This document shows positions 46,751-55,756 of a stretch of DNA of 64,000 nt, piece by piece. The notes below the pieces were generated by a model, which saw only the letters and a program-made list of their open reading frames with translations, was not told the DNA's origin and searched no databases. The DNA lies in contig NZ_CP007440.1 in the NCBI RefSeq assembly GCF_001579845.1, positions 3,122,029 through 3,186,028 of the forward strand. The letters run 5' to 3'. Origin of the DNA: Rhodoplanes sp. Z2-YC6860. GTDB lineage: Bacteria; Pseudomonadota; Alphaproteobacteria; Rhizobiales; Xanthobacteraceae. The translations under genes and the position numbers were made by a program. Position 1 is the first letter of the stretch. Each line of letters starts with the position of its first letter.

Positions 46751-47707
46751 TCAGTTGTTGTCTGGTTTGAGCCCAAGCGAGTTGACGAGCTCCTTCAGCT
46801 TCTTGTTCTCGTTCATGAAGTAATCGCCGAACTCGCGGTCCGAGATGTTCTGCGGCTCGGCGCCGAGCTTCAGGAAGAAATCCCGGACTTCGGCTTCCTG
46901 CACCGCCCGGTTAATTTCCTTGTTGAGGCGGGTCACGATATCCGGCGGCGTGCCGAGAGGGGCGAGCACGCCCCACCATTCGTTCAACTCGAAGCCGGGG
47001 AGGCCGCTTTCGGCGAACGTCGGAACGTTCGGAGCAGCGGTCGAGCGAGTTTTGCCCGTGGTTGCGATGGGCTTGAGCTGGCCGGTCGGGATGAAAGGTA
47101 GACAATTCGACGGGCCGCTGATCGCGAGGCTGATCTGGCCGCCGAGCAGATCCTGGAAGGCCGGCGCGCCGCCTCGATAGGGAACGGCGCGAATATCGAT
47201 GCCGGCGCGTTGCTTGAACAGCTCCATCGCGAGCTGGCCGGCCGAGTAGGTGCCCGGGTTTCCGTAGGTCAGCTGTCCGGGCTTGGCCTTCGCCGCCGCG
47301 ATCACCTCCGCGACGGTGCTCACGCCCACGGACGGATTGGCGCAAACCAGGCTCGGCACCACCGCGACCAGCGAGACGGCTGTCAGCTTGGTCGGATCGA
47401 AGTTCATGTTCGGGTCCGGCGGCGTTGCCACATGCGGAGTTGCCAGCATGCCGATCGTGTAGCCATCCGCCGGGGAATTCTGCAGCACCGAAGCGCCGAT
47501 CAAGCCCGCGGCCCCGGCGCGGTTATCGATGATCACCGGCTGGCCGAGATTCAAGTGCTGCGTGATCTTTCTCGCCAGCGTGTCGGCCGTGCCGCCGGCG
47601 GCGTATGGAACGATGATCTTCACCGGACGGTTGGGAAAGGACTGGGCATTGGCGCCCACGCTCATACCCACCGCGCACAGCAGCGCGAGGCTCAAAACGC
47701 GCTTCAT
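46751..47707 (-). CDS. Bug/TctC-type tripartite tricarboxylate transporter binding protein
   Basis: A 318-residue periplasmic solute-binding protein. Residues 1-22 are a Sec signal peptide (KRVLSLALLCAVGMSVGANAQ), and the mature start FPNRPVKIIVPYAAGGTADTLAR is diagnostic of the Bug family. These proteins bind carboxylates; many stand without the TctAB membrane partners, and none are visible here. I chose the ATG at 47707, right at the signal peptide, with GGGAG upstream. It lies in the aldolase-led operon and probably captures the acid that the island degrades. Confidence 0.92.
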   Translation of the reverse strand: MKRVLSLALLCAVGMSVGANAQSFPNRPVKIIVPYAAGGTADTLARKITQHLNLGQPVIIDNRAGAAGLIGASVLQNSPADGYTIGMLATPHVATPPDPNMNFDPTKLTAVSLVAVVPSLVCANPSVGVSTVAEVIAAAKAKPGQLTYGNPGTYSAGQLAMELFKQRAGIDIRAVPYRGGAPAFQDLLGGQISLAISGPSNCLPFIPTGQLKPIATTGKTRSTAAPNVPTFAESGLPGFELNEWWGVLAPLGTPPDIVTRLNKEINRAVQEAEVRDFFLKLGAEPQNISDREFGDYFMNENKKLKELVNSLGLKPDNN

Positions 47708-47749
47708 TTGTTTTCTCCCATCCCTTTGCATGTACTTTGATTGATGCGT

Positions 47750-48466
47750 CTACTTGAGGTCGCCGCAGCGGCGCGACCAGTAGTCCCACATCCGCTGAAC
47801 CGAGTTGTCGCTGTAGACGAGCTTCTTCGTCAGCTCGATTTCCCCGGGGCTGAGATAGGTGATCTCGCCGCCGAGCGCCGCCGTGTTGAGGATGAGGCTG
47901 GCGTTGATCTTGAAATACACCGCATTCAGCGTTGCGATCTTCAGGCTCTGGCCGACCACGACGCAGCCGTGACGCGGCAGCAGAACCGAGTTCGCGTCGC
48001 CCAGGCCGCGAGCCATCGCGTCGCCGCGCTCCTTGTTGGTGATGAGCATGTCGGTGTCGCCGAAGTCGCTCCGGATGTCCCACACCGGGACGTGTGTGCC
48101 CATGCCGCACGCAGGATGCACGCAGGCCTGCAGCGGTTTCTTGGTCAGGCCGAACGGGATGGTCTCGTAGGCGTGATTGTGCACGACCGATTGCACATCC
48201 GGCCTCACCTTGTAGATCGCGCCATGAATGGGACGCTCGAAGTACATCGGGCGTCCCTGCTGGTCGATCGGGTTGCAGTCCAGATCGTACTCCATGATGT
48301 CTTCGGGCTTCACCAGCTCGGGGCTGCGCGAACAGGAGAGGAAAAACCGGTCCGGCCGGTCAGGGTGCCGCACGCTGATGTGGCCAAGCGAATCCGTCAC
48401 GCCCTCGCGCGCCAGGATGTGGTTGGCGGTCACAAGATCCTTCAACAGGGAATCCAAGCCGGTCAT
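47750..48466 (-). CDS. Class II aldolase/adducin family protein
   Basis: A 238-residue zinc-dependent class II aldolase-type protein. Markers are LGHISVRHPD, VVHNHAYETIPFG with two metal-binding histidines, and LLPRHGCVVVGQS with a third. Family members cleave or epimerise sugar phosphates or act as decarboxylases on similar acids. I chose ATG at 48466 with GAGGA upstream; the longer frame reads through the operator region. It is the first gene of the minus-strand unit that starts from the operator-bearing gap at 48467-48699. Confidence 0.88.
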   Translation of the reverse strand: MTGLDSLLKDLVTANHILAREGVTDSLGHISVRHPDRPDRFFLSCSRSPELVKPEDIMEYDLDCNPIDQQGRPMYFERPIHGAIYKVRPDVQSVVHNHAYETIPFGLTKKPLQACVHPACGMGTHVPVWDIRSDFGDTDMLITNKERGDAMARGLGDANSVLLPRHGCVVVGQSLKIATLNAVYFKINASLILNTAALGGEITYLSPGEIELTKKLVYSDNSVQRMWDYWSRRCGDLK

Positions 48467-48614
48467 AGGTCCTCTTCGATGTTGCTGGGGCGCCGAGTGG
48501 CTGGGAGCGCCGATTGGCGGCCGAGGCGTGTCGAGCCCCGACCGGACGAAAAACGGGTTTTGCCGATTATCAGATGCGACGTCTCTCTTGGCCTCCAGTG
48601 CCCAGAACGCTAGA

Positions 48615-48628
48615 AAAAAACGTTTCCA
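48615..48628. promoter_or_regulatory. Putative LacI-type operator O1
   Basis: AAAAAACGTTTCCA, centred on the CG at 48621-48622, keeps the AAACGTTTCC core of the island's operators. It lies between the divergent aldolase and molybdopterin-subunit genes, 35 bases from O2. Confidence 0.6.
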
Positions 48629-48649
48629 AGCCGATTGCAAGCGGTATGT

Positions 48650-48663
48650 TGCAAACGTGTTAA
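48650..48663. promoter_or_regulatory. Putative LacI-type operator O2 (degenerate)
   Basis: TGCAAACGTGTTAA is centred on the CG at 48656-48657, 35 bases (just over three helical turns) from O1. A pair at this spacing could be bound cooperatively. It is the weakest of the seven sites. Confidence 0.45.
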
Positions 48664-48699
48664 AGACCGCGTCCGATGGTCGCGAGGGGTGGATTCGGA

Positions 48700-51006
48700 A
48701 TGGTAATTGGGCAATCGGTTGGCCGGCTTGAGGATCTCGCCCTCGTCACGGGGATGGGACGCTTCGTTGCGGATATGTCGCTGCCTTTCCAGCTACATAT
48801 GCGCCTGGTGCGTTCCCCCGTTGCGCATGGCCATTTGTTGGGCGTCGATGCCTCAGCGGCGCTTGCGATGCCGGGCGTCGTCGCGGTCTGGACGTCTCAG
48901 GATGTTGCCGACGTGCCGCCGGTGGACTTCCGCGACCCGTCCGCGGAGGCTCTGACACCCTACCGGCAATACATTCTGGCGCGCGAGCGCGTGCGCTACG
49001 TCGGTGAGCCGGTGGCCGCGGTGTTCGCCACCGATGCGTACATCGCGGAAGACGCCGCGCAGGCCGTCCAGCTCGAGATCGATCCGCTGCCGGTCCTGAT
49101 TTCCGCATCCGATCCGCCGGGTGAATTCGCCCAGGGCCGCACCACCGAAGCGACGGTGCTGCGCCACAGCTATGGCGACATCGCCAGGGCCTTCGCCGAC
49201 GCGCATGTCACGGTCGAGCTCGAACTCGCGCTGGGCCGGCATTCGGCGGTCCCGATGGAGACGCGCGGCGCCATCGGTGTCTACGACCCGGGCTTGGACA
49301 TGCTGCGGCTGTACGGCGCCGCCAAGGTGCCGCATCGCAACCGCGACACGTTGTGCAGGATGCTGGGGCGCAGCCCGAATTCGCTGCATCTGCACGAACT
49401 GCACACCGGCGGGGGCTTCGGCGTCCGCGGCGAACTCTATCCGGAAGACATTCTGGTGCTGGTCGCGGCGACGCGGCTGCGGCGGCCGGTCAAATGGATC
49501 GAGGACCGCAAGGAGCACCTAGTCGCGGCCAATCACTCCCGCCAGCAGACACACCGTGCGCGTCTGGCGGTGGACCGCGACGGTCTGATCCTCGGCCTTG
49601 ACGACGAATTCTTCCACGACCAGGGCGCCTACATCCGAACGCACGGCGCCCGCGTGATGGATCGCACGCTGTGGTCGATATCGGGGCCGTATCGTGTCCC
49701 GGCCTACCGCGGCGTCGGTCATTTCCGGCTGACCAACAAGACGCCGGCTGCGACGTACCGCGCACCGGGCGGATGGGAGAGCACGTTCGTTCGCGAACGG
49801 CTGCTCGATGTGGCTGCGGTCAAGCTCGGCATCGATGCCGCGGAGATCCGCCGCCGCAATCTGCTGTCCGCGGACCAGATGCCATACCGGCGCAAGTACG
49901 ATCAGCCACACGTGGAAACCCTGGTTCTGGATTCCGGCGACTATCCGCTCCTGCTCAAGAGAGCGCTGACGGCCATCAAATACGACGACCTCAAGCAGGA
50001 GGTGGCGCGCCGGCGCAGTGCGGGCGCGATCGTTGGAATCGGAATGAGCGTGTTCTTCGACGAGAGCGGGCGAGGTCCCTCCGACGGGGCGCGCGCCACT
50101 GTGGACACCAACGGCAGCGTTGAACTGGTGACAGGCGGCGCGTCGGTGGGGCAGGGGTTCGAAACCGTGATGGCGCAGATCTGTGCTGAAGCCATCGGCG
50201 TAGAGTACCATCGCGTCAGAGTCATTCACGGCCAGACCGACCGGATCGCCCATGGCATCGGCGCCCATGCGTCGCGCGCAACGGTGCTCACGGGCAACGC
50301 GGTTCACGCCACCGCGATGAAGCTTCGGGAGAAGATCTTGTCGTTTGCATCGGATCTGTTGCAAACGCCGGCGTCCGATCTCGACATCAAGGGTGGTCAG
50401 GTCACGGCGAAAGGCGGGGTCGGCGCATCGATCTCGCTGGCCGACCTGGCGCGGCGCGTGGCGCCCGGCTCGCCCATTCTCGCAGGCCGGGACCCGGGGC
50501 TGACCGCGGAGGGCTGGTACAACACCGACAAGCTCGCATTTGCTTACGGCGTGCACGTCGCGCTTGTGTCGCTGGACAAGGAGACCGGCGCGATCTCCAT
50601 CGAGCGCTACGTGGTGGCGCAGGAGGTCGGGCGCGCGGTCAACCCTATGCTGGTCGAGGGCCAGGTTCGTGGCGGTTGGATGCAGGGGATCGGCGGCGCG
50701 TTGTACGAAGAGTTTGTCTACTCCGAAGCCGGCGACCCGCTCGCCGCCTCGCTCGCCGACTATCTGATCCCGACGGTGCAAGAGGCGCCGCGCCTCGAGG
50801 TGCTGATCACCGAAGACGTGCCGTCGCCGGCCAACCCGCTCGGACTGCGCGGCGCCGGAGAGGGCGGTATCAACGGCGTTGGGGCCACTCTGGCGAATGC
50901 GGTCGAAGATGCCTTGCAGCAGGTCGGGAGCGTGACCAGTCTGCCGATCTCGCCACAGCATCTGCTGACGCGATTGAATTGCGTGGCGGCTCCCAGGATC
51001 GACTGA
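48700..51006 (+). CDS. Xanthine dehydrogenase-family molybdopterin-binding subunit
   Basis: A 768-residue large subunit of a molybdenum hydroxylase. Segments include VGRLEDLALVTGMGRFVADM, YVGEPVAAVFATDAYIAEDAA, GGGFGVRGELYPEDILVLVAA, the cofactor loop GGASVGQGFETVMAQI and the catalytic glutamate in RGAGEGGINGVGA. The position of the AYRCSF active-site loop of form I CO dehydrogenase reads TYRAPGG instead, so this is not a CO dehydrogenase. The reaction should be hydroxylation of a carbon next to a heteroatom or a carbonyl, with water as oxygen donor. I chose ATG at 48700; ATG at 48676 is an alternative. The FAD and 2Fe-2S subunits lie on the opposite strand, tail to tail, which is unusual. 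Confidence 0.92.
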   Translation: MVIGQSVGRLEDLALVTGMGRFVADMSLPFQLHMRLVRSPVAHGHLLGVDASAALAMPGVVAVWTSQDVADVPPVDFRDPSAEALTPYRQYILARERVRYVGEPVAAVFATDAYIAEDAAQAVQLEIDPLPVLISASDPPGEFAQGRTTEATVLRHSYGDIARAFADAHVTVELELALGRHSAVPMETRGAIGVYDPGLDMLRLYGAAKVPHRNRDTLCRMLGRSPNSLHLHELHTGGGFGVRGELYPEDILVLVAATRLRRPVKWIEDRKEHLVAANHSRQQTHRARLAVDRDGLILGLDDEFFHDQGAYIRTHGARVMDRTLWSISGPYRVPAYRGVGHFRLTNKTPAATYRAPGGWESTFVRERLLDVAAVKLGIDAAEIRRRNLLSADQMPYRRKYDQPHVETLVLDSGDYPLLLKRALTAIKYDDLKQEVARRRSAGAIVGIGMSVFFDESGRGPSDGARATVDTNGSVELVTGGASVGQGFETVMAQICAEAIGVEYHRVRVIHGQTDRIAHGIGAHASRATVLTGNAVHATAMKLREKILSFASDLLQTPASDLDIKGGQVTAKGGVGASISLADLARRVAPGSPILAGRDPGLTAEGWYNTDKLAFAYGVHVALVSLDKETGAISIERYVVAQEVGRAVNPMLVEGQVRGGWMQGIGGALYEEFVYSEAGDPLAASLADYLIPTVQEAPRLEVLITEDVPSPANPLGLRGAGEGGINGVGATLANAVEDALQQVGSVTSLPISPQHLLTRLNCVAAPRID

Positions 51007-51032
51007 TCTTTGGCTTTGAGCTTGAAGGCCGG

Positions 51033-51524
51033 TCAGACGGTTTCGTTGGTCATGCGCTTGGCGGCGTCCAGCGCCGCCAGCACGATGCCCTGATAGCCGG
51101 TACAGCGGCAGAGATTGCCCGAAATTGCGACTCGCACCTCGCGCTCGGTCGGGTCGGGGTTGTCGCGCAGAAACTCTAGCAACGTGGTCAGCATCCCGGG
51201 CGTGCAGAAACCGCACTGCAGACCGTGATTGTCGCGGAATGCCTCCTGAAGCGGGTGCAGCTTGTCAGGTGAATGAGCGATGCCTTCGACGGTGAGGATG
51301 TCGTGGCCGTCGGCCTGCACCGCCAGCATGAGACAGGATCGCGCTGAGTGGCCATCGAACAGGATGGTGCAGGCGCCGCAAACGCCGTGCTCGCAGCCCA
51401 GATGCGTGCCGGTCAGACCGAGGTCGTAACGGATGAAGTCAGCGAGCGTGATGCGGACCGCAACTTCGCGCGTGTAGGCAGTTCCGTTGACCGTGACAGT
51501 GATGGTCCGCTTGTCAGTCGTCAT
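51033..51524 (-). CDS. 2Fe-2S subunit of molybdenum hydroxylase
   Basis: A 163-residue small subunit with both iron-sulfur clusters: the plant-type site GCEHGVCGACTILFDG with a fourth cysteine in ARSCLML, and the C-terminal helical site CGFCTPGML plus LCRCTGYQ. It passes electrons from the molybdenum centre to FAD. Its ATG overlaps the stop of the FAD subunit by four bases (ATGA), so the two are coupled. The large subunit ends 26 bases away on the other strand. Confidence 0.95.
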   Translation of the reverse strand: MTTDKRTITVTVNGTAYTREVAVRITLADFIRYDLGLTGTHLGCEHGVCGACTILFDGHSARSCLMLAVQADGHDILTVEGIAHSPDKLHPLQEAFRDNHGLQCGFCTPGMLTTLLEFLRDNPDPTEREVRVAISGNLCRCTGYQGIVLAALDAAKRMTNETV

Positions 51525-52405
51525 CAGTGTTTACCGTTCCAGGGCGCGTTGTCGGCAAGGCCCGCAGCTTTTTCCAACGCGCGGCGCGACAACACGGCAG
51601 CGAGATGCTGACGGTACTCGGACGACGCATGGATATCGGCCAGCGCGTCGATGCCGCGGCAGCTCTCGCAGGCCTTGGCGAACAACTCGGAACTCGGCGC
51701 CTGGCCGGTGATCGCGGCCTCGACTTCGCTCGCGCGCACTGGCGCGACCGCGACACCGCCGAGCGTCACCGAAGCACGTGTGATCTTGCCGCCTTCGATC
51801 ATCAGCAGCGCCGCCGCCGACACGATGGCGAAGTCGCCGTGGCGGCGGGCGAACTCGATGAAGGCCGCCTTGTGGCCCACCGGCCAGAGCGGAATGCGGA
51901 CCGCGGTGACGATCTCGTTCAATTCGATCGCCGGCGTCAGATAGCCTGCCGGAAAATCCGCGAATGCGATCTCGCGCGTGCCGTTTGGCCCGGCGACCGA
52001 AACCGTCGCATCATGGGCGGCGCAGACCGTGACCTGCTCGGCCGACGGATCGAGATGGCAGAGCGAGCCACCGATGGTGCCGCGGTTGCGCGTTTGACGA
52101 TGGCCGGTGTGCTGCAGGCCCTCCCACAGCAGCGGACATTTGGCCTTCACCAAGTCGGAGAACTCGAGATCGCGCTGGCGCGTCATGGCGCCGATCTCAA
52201 GCGCGCCGTCCTTTTCCCGGATGTAGGACAGTTCGGCGATCCGGTTCAGGTCGATGACGTGGTCGGGAAGCACGAAGCGGAAATTGAGCATCGGCATCAG
52301 CGACTGTCCGCCGGCCAGAAGCTTGGCGTTGTCCAAGGTGCCGAGCAGGTTCACAGCTTCAGCGACGGTCTTGGGGTCGTGATATTGAAAGGGTGGCGGC
52401 TTCAT
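51524..52405 (-). CDS. FAD-binding subunit of molybdenum hydroxylase
   Basis: A 293-residue medium subunit (CoxM/XdhB-like). FAD-binding signatures are LLAGGQSLMPMLNFR near residue 35 and GTIGGSLCHLDPSAE near residue 110, followed by the CODH-type C-terminal domain with VTLGGVAVAPVRASEVE. It starts 25 bases from operator O3 on the minus strand and precedes the 2Fe-2S subunit. Together with 48700-51006 it makes a complete three-subunit enzyme. The electron acceptor is unknown. Confidence 0.93.
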   Translation of the reverse strand: MKPPPFQYHDPKTVAEAVNLLGTLDNAKLLAGGQSLMPMLNFRFVLPDHVIDLNRIAELSYIREKDGALEIGAMTRQRDLEFSDLVKAKCPLLWEGLQHTGHRQTRNRGTIGGSLCHLDPSAEQVTVCAAHDATVSVAGPNGTREIAFADFPAGYLTPAIELNEIVTAVRIPLWPVGHKAAFIEFARRHGDFAIVSAAALLMIEGGKITRASVTLGGVAVAPVRASEVEAAITGQAPSSELFAKACESCRGIDALADIHASSEYRQHLAAVLSRRALEKAAGLADNAPWNGKH

Positions 52406-52429
52406 CCGTCGGACGATCGGTTGTCAGCT

Positions 52430-52443
52430 ATGAAACGTTTCCA
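52430..52443. promoter_or_regulatory. Putative LacI-type operator O3
   Basis: ATGAAACGTTTCCA, centred at 52436-52437, lies about 30 bases upstream of the FAD-subunit start on the minus strand, a position suited to repression. Confidence 0.7.
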
Positions 52444-52632
52444 TTTCGAGGGTAGATGGCACGCAGTTTGCTGTCAAATGGCCTCGTCATCTGGCCTCGT
52501 CATAGCGCTTCGATTGAGGTAAGGCTCCGCTCATTCCGCCTCATCCCATATCGAGTTTCTGTTCCATGTTCGTTGCGGTGACCGGCGCCCGATCGTTTGC
52601 GCTCGATCTGCCGGATCCAGGTGTCCCCGGCG

Positions 52633-52661
52633 TTGACAACCTTCGATGAACCGTTTCATTA
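52633..52661 (+). promoter_or_regulatory. Putative promoter of the oxidoreductase-LacI unit overlapping O4
   Basis: A consensus TTGACA at 52633-52638 is followed after 16 bases by TTCATT, a weak -10 candidate. O4 (ATGAACCGTTTCAT, 52646-52659) fills the spacer, the classical place for a repressor. The -10 assignment is weak. Confidence 0.5.
52646..52659. promoter_or_regulatory. Putative LacI-type operator O4
   Basis: ATGAACCGTTTCAT is centred at 52652-52653. It precedes the two-gene unit that ends with the LacI regulator itself, so it would give autoregulation. Confidence 0.65.
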
Positions 52662-52706
52662 CTCAGTTTCTGACGGTTTCGGCGCAGAACACGGCGAGGA
52701 TGCAAC

Positions 52707-53684
52707 ATGAAAGCTGCGGTCATCGAGAAGCAGGGCGGCATCGAGAATATCGCCTATCGCGATTTTCCGGATCCCGTCGTGGGGCCGCGCGACGTCCTGG
52801 TGCGTTGCAGGGCGGTGGGACTGAATTACTTCGACATCTTCGTGCGCAAGGGTATGCCCGGATTGCCGGTGCCGATGCCGTGGATCTCGGGAGCGGACGC
52901 CGCCGGAGAGATCGCGCAGGTGGGCTCCGAGGTGAAGGGTTGGAAGGTCGGCGACCGCTGCCTGATCGATCCACTGACGAACGAAGGCATGATGGGCGAG
53001 GAGGTGCAGGGCGCCTTCGCGGAATATTGCCGCATTCCCGCGGACTTCGTGATTCCGCTCGATCCGCGCCTGTCCTTCGTCGAGGGCGCGACCATTCCGG
53101 CCAACTACGGCACCGTTTACCGCATGCTGTTCACCAACGGCGATATCCAGCCTGGCAACCTCGTTCTGGTGCTTGGCGCCAGCGGTGGTGTGGGCACCGC
53201 GACGGTGCAGGTGGTGAAGGCTTATGGCGGGCACGTGATCGCCTGCGCGGGCACCGACGAGAAATGTGAGAAGTTGAAGGCGCTGGGGGCCGACCACGTG
53301 GTCAACTACAGCACGCACGATTTCTCCCGGGAGGCGTGGCGCATCAGCGGCAAGAAGGGCGTCGATGTCTGTGTCAATTTCACCGGCGGCAACACGTGGA
53401 ATCCGTCGATCCGCGCTCTCAAGCCGCATGGCAAGCTTCTGACCTGCGGTGCGACGGCAGGCTTCGATGCGCAGACCGACATCCGCTTCATCTGGCAGCG
53501 CGAAGTGAAGATCTGCGGCTCGAACGGCTACACGAAGGAAGACGTCCGCCGCGGCATGATCGACATGGCAGACGGAAAAATCCAGAAGCCGGAGACCCGG
53601 ACATTCCCGCTATCCCAGCTCGGCGAGGCCGAAAAGGCGATGGAATCCCGAGACTTCTTCGGCAAGATCGTTATGATCCCCTGA
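52707..53684 (+). CDS. Zinc-independent medium-chain dehydrogenase/reductase (quinone oxidoreductase type)
   Basis: A 325-residue NAD(P)-dependent medium-chain oxidoreductase. The N-terminal GroES-like fold (DPVVGPRDVLVRCRAVGLNYFDIFVRKG) carries the NYFD motif of quinone oxidoreductases, the usual zinc-binding GHE region reads SGADAAGE, and structural-zinc cysteines are lacking. The nucleotide-binding part has VLGASGGVGTATVQVVKAYG. Likely reactions are reduction of a quinone, enone or enoyl-CoA. It is 57 bases upstream of the LacI gene and is probably co-transcribed with it from the O4 promoter. Confidence 0.9.
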   Translation: MKAAVIEKQGGIENIAYRDFPDPVVGPRDVLVRCRAVGLNYFDIFVRKGMPGLPVPMPWISGADAAGEIAQVGSEVKGWKVGDRCLIDPLTNEGMMGEEVQGAFAEYCRIPADFVIPLDPRLSFVEGATIPANYGTVYRMLFTNGDIQPGNLVLVLGASGGVGTATVQVVKAYGGHVIACAGTDEKCEKLKALGADHVVNYSTHDFSREAWRISGKKGVDVCVNFTGGNTWNPSIRALKPHGKLLTCGATAGFDAQTDIRFIWQREVKICGSNGYTKEDVRRGMIDMADGKIQKPETRTFPLSQLGEAEKAMESRDFFGKIVMIP

Positions 53685-53741
53685 CCGGCGGGCGCCCATC
53701 GAGTCCGGCTCCCGCATCGATGTGAAGTTGCTGGAGCAGTC

Positions 53742-54755
53742 ATGGGGGACAGCCCTACCATCCGAGACGTCGCTGTCGCCGCGGATGTCGCCATTGGGAC
53801 GGTGTCTCGCGTCTTGAATGGCCACAAGTCGGTGAGCGACGATGTTCGCCGCCGGGTTCTGAAGGCCATCAAGAAGCTCAACTACGAGCCCGACCGCGTT
53901 GCACAGAGCATGCGGCTCGGCGTGACGCGGACGGTCGCTTTTGCGACGCGCGATATTTCGATCCCTGGGTTCGGCGCGATCGTCAATGCAGCCGAGGAGG
54001 CGCTGCGCAACAGCGGTTATACGCTGCTGCTGACAATGACCGACGAGCAAAAAGATCGGGAGCTGAACCTGCTCCGAATATTCCAGCAGCGCCGCGTCGA
54101 TGCCGTGATCATGACAATCAGCAACGAAAACGATGCGGAGCTGACGAAGCAGATCAAGGGATTCGATATTCCGATCGTGCTATTGGACCGCGAGAGCCCG
54201 CCACAGCTCGATGCGGTGACGCTCGATCATCGCCGCGGAGTGCGCGCCGCGACGGAGTATCTGCACGGGCTGGGACACACCCGCATCGCGTTGTTGACCG
54301 GCAAGCCGTCCACGCGTCCGGCTCATGAGCGCATCGCCGGATTCAAGGAGGCCTCGGCCCGGCTGGGCCGGCAGGCAAGCCATGGCATTGTCCGCACCGG
54401 GGGATTCTCGGCGGAGTTCGGATTTCGCGAGACCTCCTCGCTGCTGTCGGGGCCCAATCGGCCGACCGCCATCATCGCGGGCGGAATGGCCATGCTTGCG
54501 GGGGTCCTCAAGGCAATACGGACGAGGGGTCTTTCGATACCCGGCGACGTGTCGGTGATCGCCGGAGCGGACAGCGATCTCGCCGCACTTGCGACGCCGG
54601 CGATAACTGCCGTGCGTTGGAGCGGCACCGATGAGGGGCGGATGGCGGTCCAGCTGCTGCTGAACCGTCTCGGCAACCGCACGGCACCTGTGCAGCGGGT
54701 CATGCTTTCGACCGAGCTCATCACCCGTGAATCCTGCGCCCCGCCGCCCAAGTGA
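53742..54755 (+). CDS. LacI-family transcriptional regulator of the catabolic island
   Basis: A 337-residue LacI/GalR repressor. Residues 5-60 are the helix-turn-helix and hinge (TIRDVAVAADVAIGTVSRVLNG, RVLKAIKKLNYEPDRVAQSMR), followed by the periplasmic-binding-protein-like effector domain (VAFATRDISIPGFGAIVNAA, PIVLLDRE, HTRIALLTGKPST). The specificity residues in IGTVSRVLNG fit recognition of palindromes centred on ACGT, which occur at seven positions in this island (O1-O7). No operator lies in the 57-base gap just upstream, so the gene depends on the O4 promoter. The inducer is presumably the degraded acid or its CoA ester. Confidence 0.92.
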   Translation: MGDSPTIRDVAVAADVAIGTVSRVLNGHKSVSDDVRRRVLKAIKKLNYEPDRVAQSMRLGVTRTVAFATRDISIPGFGAIVNAAEEALRNSGYTLLLTMTDEQKDRELNLLRIFQQRRVDAVIMTISNENDAELTKQIKGFDIPIVLLDRESPPQLDAVTLDHRRGVRAATEYLHGLGHTRIALLTGKPSTRPAHERIAGFKEASARLGRQASHGIVRTGGFSAEFGFRETSSLLSGPNRPTAIIAGGMAMLAGVLKAIRTRGLSIPGDVSVIAGADSDLAALATPAITAVRWSGTDEGRMAVQLLLNRLGNRTAPVQRVMLSTELITRESCAPPPK

Positions 54756-54796
54756 CTGGCCAATGAAAGCTGGCGGGTGAGCGGCAATCTCATCCC

Positions 54797-54810
54797 TGGA
54801 AACGTTTCAT
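54797..54810. promoter_or_regulatory. Putative LacI-type operator O5
   Basis: TGGAAACGTTTCAT is centred at 54803-54804 and touches a TTGACA box at 54810-54815 that could be the -35 of the CitE-led operon. It lies 58 bases before the start codon at 54868. Confidence 0.7.
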
Positions 54811-54867
54811 TGACACGATACGGGCTTTCGGTGTTCATTGCTGGCAGTGTTCACCGGGTCCAGCAGC

Positions 54868-55746
54868 ATGTCGGGTGCGACGAAAAAACAATCACGAACC
54901 TGGATGTTCGTTCCTGGAAATCGGGAGCGCTTCATCCAGAAGGCGAACGGCTCCGCGGCCGATGCGATCCTCCTCGACATCGAGGACGGTGTACTGCCGA
55001 ACGAGAAGGCCGAAGCGCGCAAGATGATCGCCGCGGCCTTGGCCGAAGCCAAAGGTGGCCCGCGACGATATGTTCGCGTGAACGCGCTGACGACACCCTG
55101 GCTGAAGCCCGACTTGGAAGCTGTGATCGCGCCGGGTCTCGAGGGCATCTGTCTGACCAAGGTGACGAAGGCTTCGGACGTCCACGAAACGGCGTCGATG
55201 ATCGACACTCTCGAAAAGCAGCGCGGGCTCCAGGCCGGCTCGATCCGCATCCTGGCCGCTGTGGAAAGCGCGCGCGGCTTGATGAATGCGGTCGCGATTG
55301 CGGATTCCAGTCCGCGAATCGTCGGCCTGATGTTCGGCGCGGAGGATTATGCCCTCGACCTGGGACTTGGCGCGCGTCGCGAGAAGGAAGCCGCCGAGCT
55401 TCTGTTCGCGCGCTCTACGATCGTGAACGCGGCCGCCGCAGCCAACGTGCTCAGCATCGACGGCGTGTTTCCGAATCTCAATGACGAGCAGGGGCTTGAA
55501 GCTGACATCCGGCAGGCAAGGCGGCTGGGCTTCACGTCGAAATCGACCTTCAACCCGCGCCAGCTCGACATGATCAACGCGATCTTCTCGCCGCAACCCG
55601 ACGAGATCGAATATGCGCGCAAGATCGCAGCCGGCTTCCGCGAGGCCGAGGCGCGCGGCGATGCGTCGGTGGCGGTCGGCGGGCAGCTGGTCGACAAGCC
55701 GATCCTGCTGCGCGCTTTGAGAATCCTGGAAATCGTGGACGGCTGA
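54868..55746 (+). CDS. CitE/HpcH-type acyl-CoA lyase
   Basis: A 292-residue HpcH/HpaI aldolase or citrate lyase beta-like enzyme. Motifs are RTWMFVPGNRERFIQKA at the start, ILLDIEDGVLPNEKAEAR, the metal-binding glutamate in LAAVESARGLMNA and aspartate in MFGAEDYALDLG. Such enzymes cleave malyl-, methylmalyl- or citramalyl-CoA type 3-hydroxyacyl-CoAs into two smaller acyl units using Mg2+. I use ATG at 54868; TTG at 54838 would add 10 residues. It is first of four genes with MaoC, CoA-transferase and acyl-CoA dehydrogenase and would catalyse the last, carbon-splitting step. Confidence 0.88.
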   Translation: MSGATKKQSRTWMFVPGNRERFIQKANGSAADAILLDIEDGVLPNEKAEARKMIAAALAEAKGGPRRYVRVNALTTPWLKPDLEAVIAPGLEGICLTKVTKASDVHETASMIDTLEKQRGLQAGSIRILAAVESARGLMNAVAIADSSPRIVGLMFGAEDYALDLGLGARREKEAAELLFARSTIVNAAAAANVLSIDGVFPNLNDEQGLEADIRQARRLGFTSKSTFNPRQLDMINAIFSPQPDEIEYARKIAAGFREAEARGDASVAVGGQLVDKPILLRALRILEIVDG

Positions 55747-55756
55747 GGAGTTTCCG

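Larger units (their letters stand above)
52406..52706. other. Divergent regulatory region with two operators
   Basis: This 301-base gap lies between the FAD-subunit gene (minus) and the oxidoreductase gene (plus). It holds operators O3 (52430-52443) near the minus gene and O4 (52646-52659) near the plus gene, and a TTGACA box at 52633-52638. No further gene is seen. Confidence 0.6.

Noticed and set aside
48700-52405. Aerobic CO dehydrogenase (CoxMSL)
   Set aside because: The large subunit lacks the AYRCSF active-site loop and the gene order is not coxMSL.
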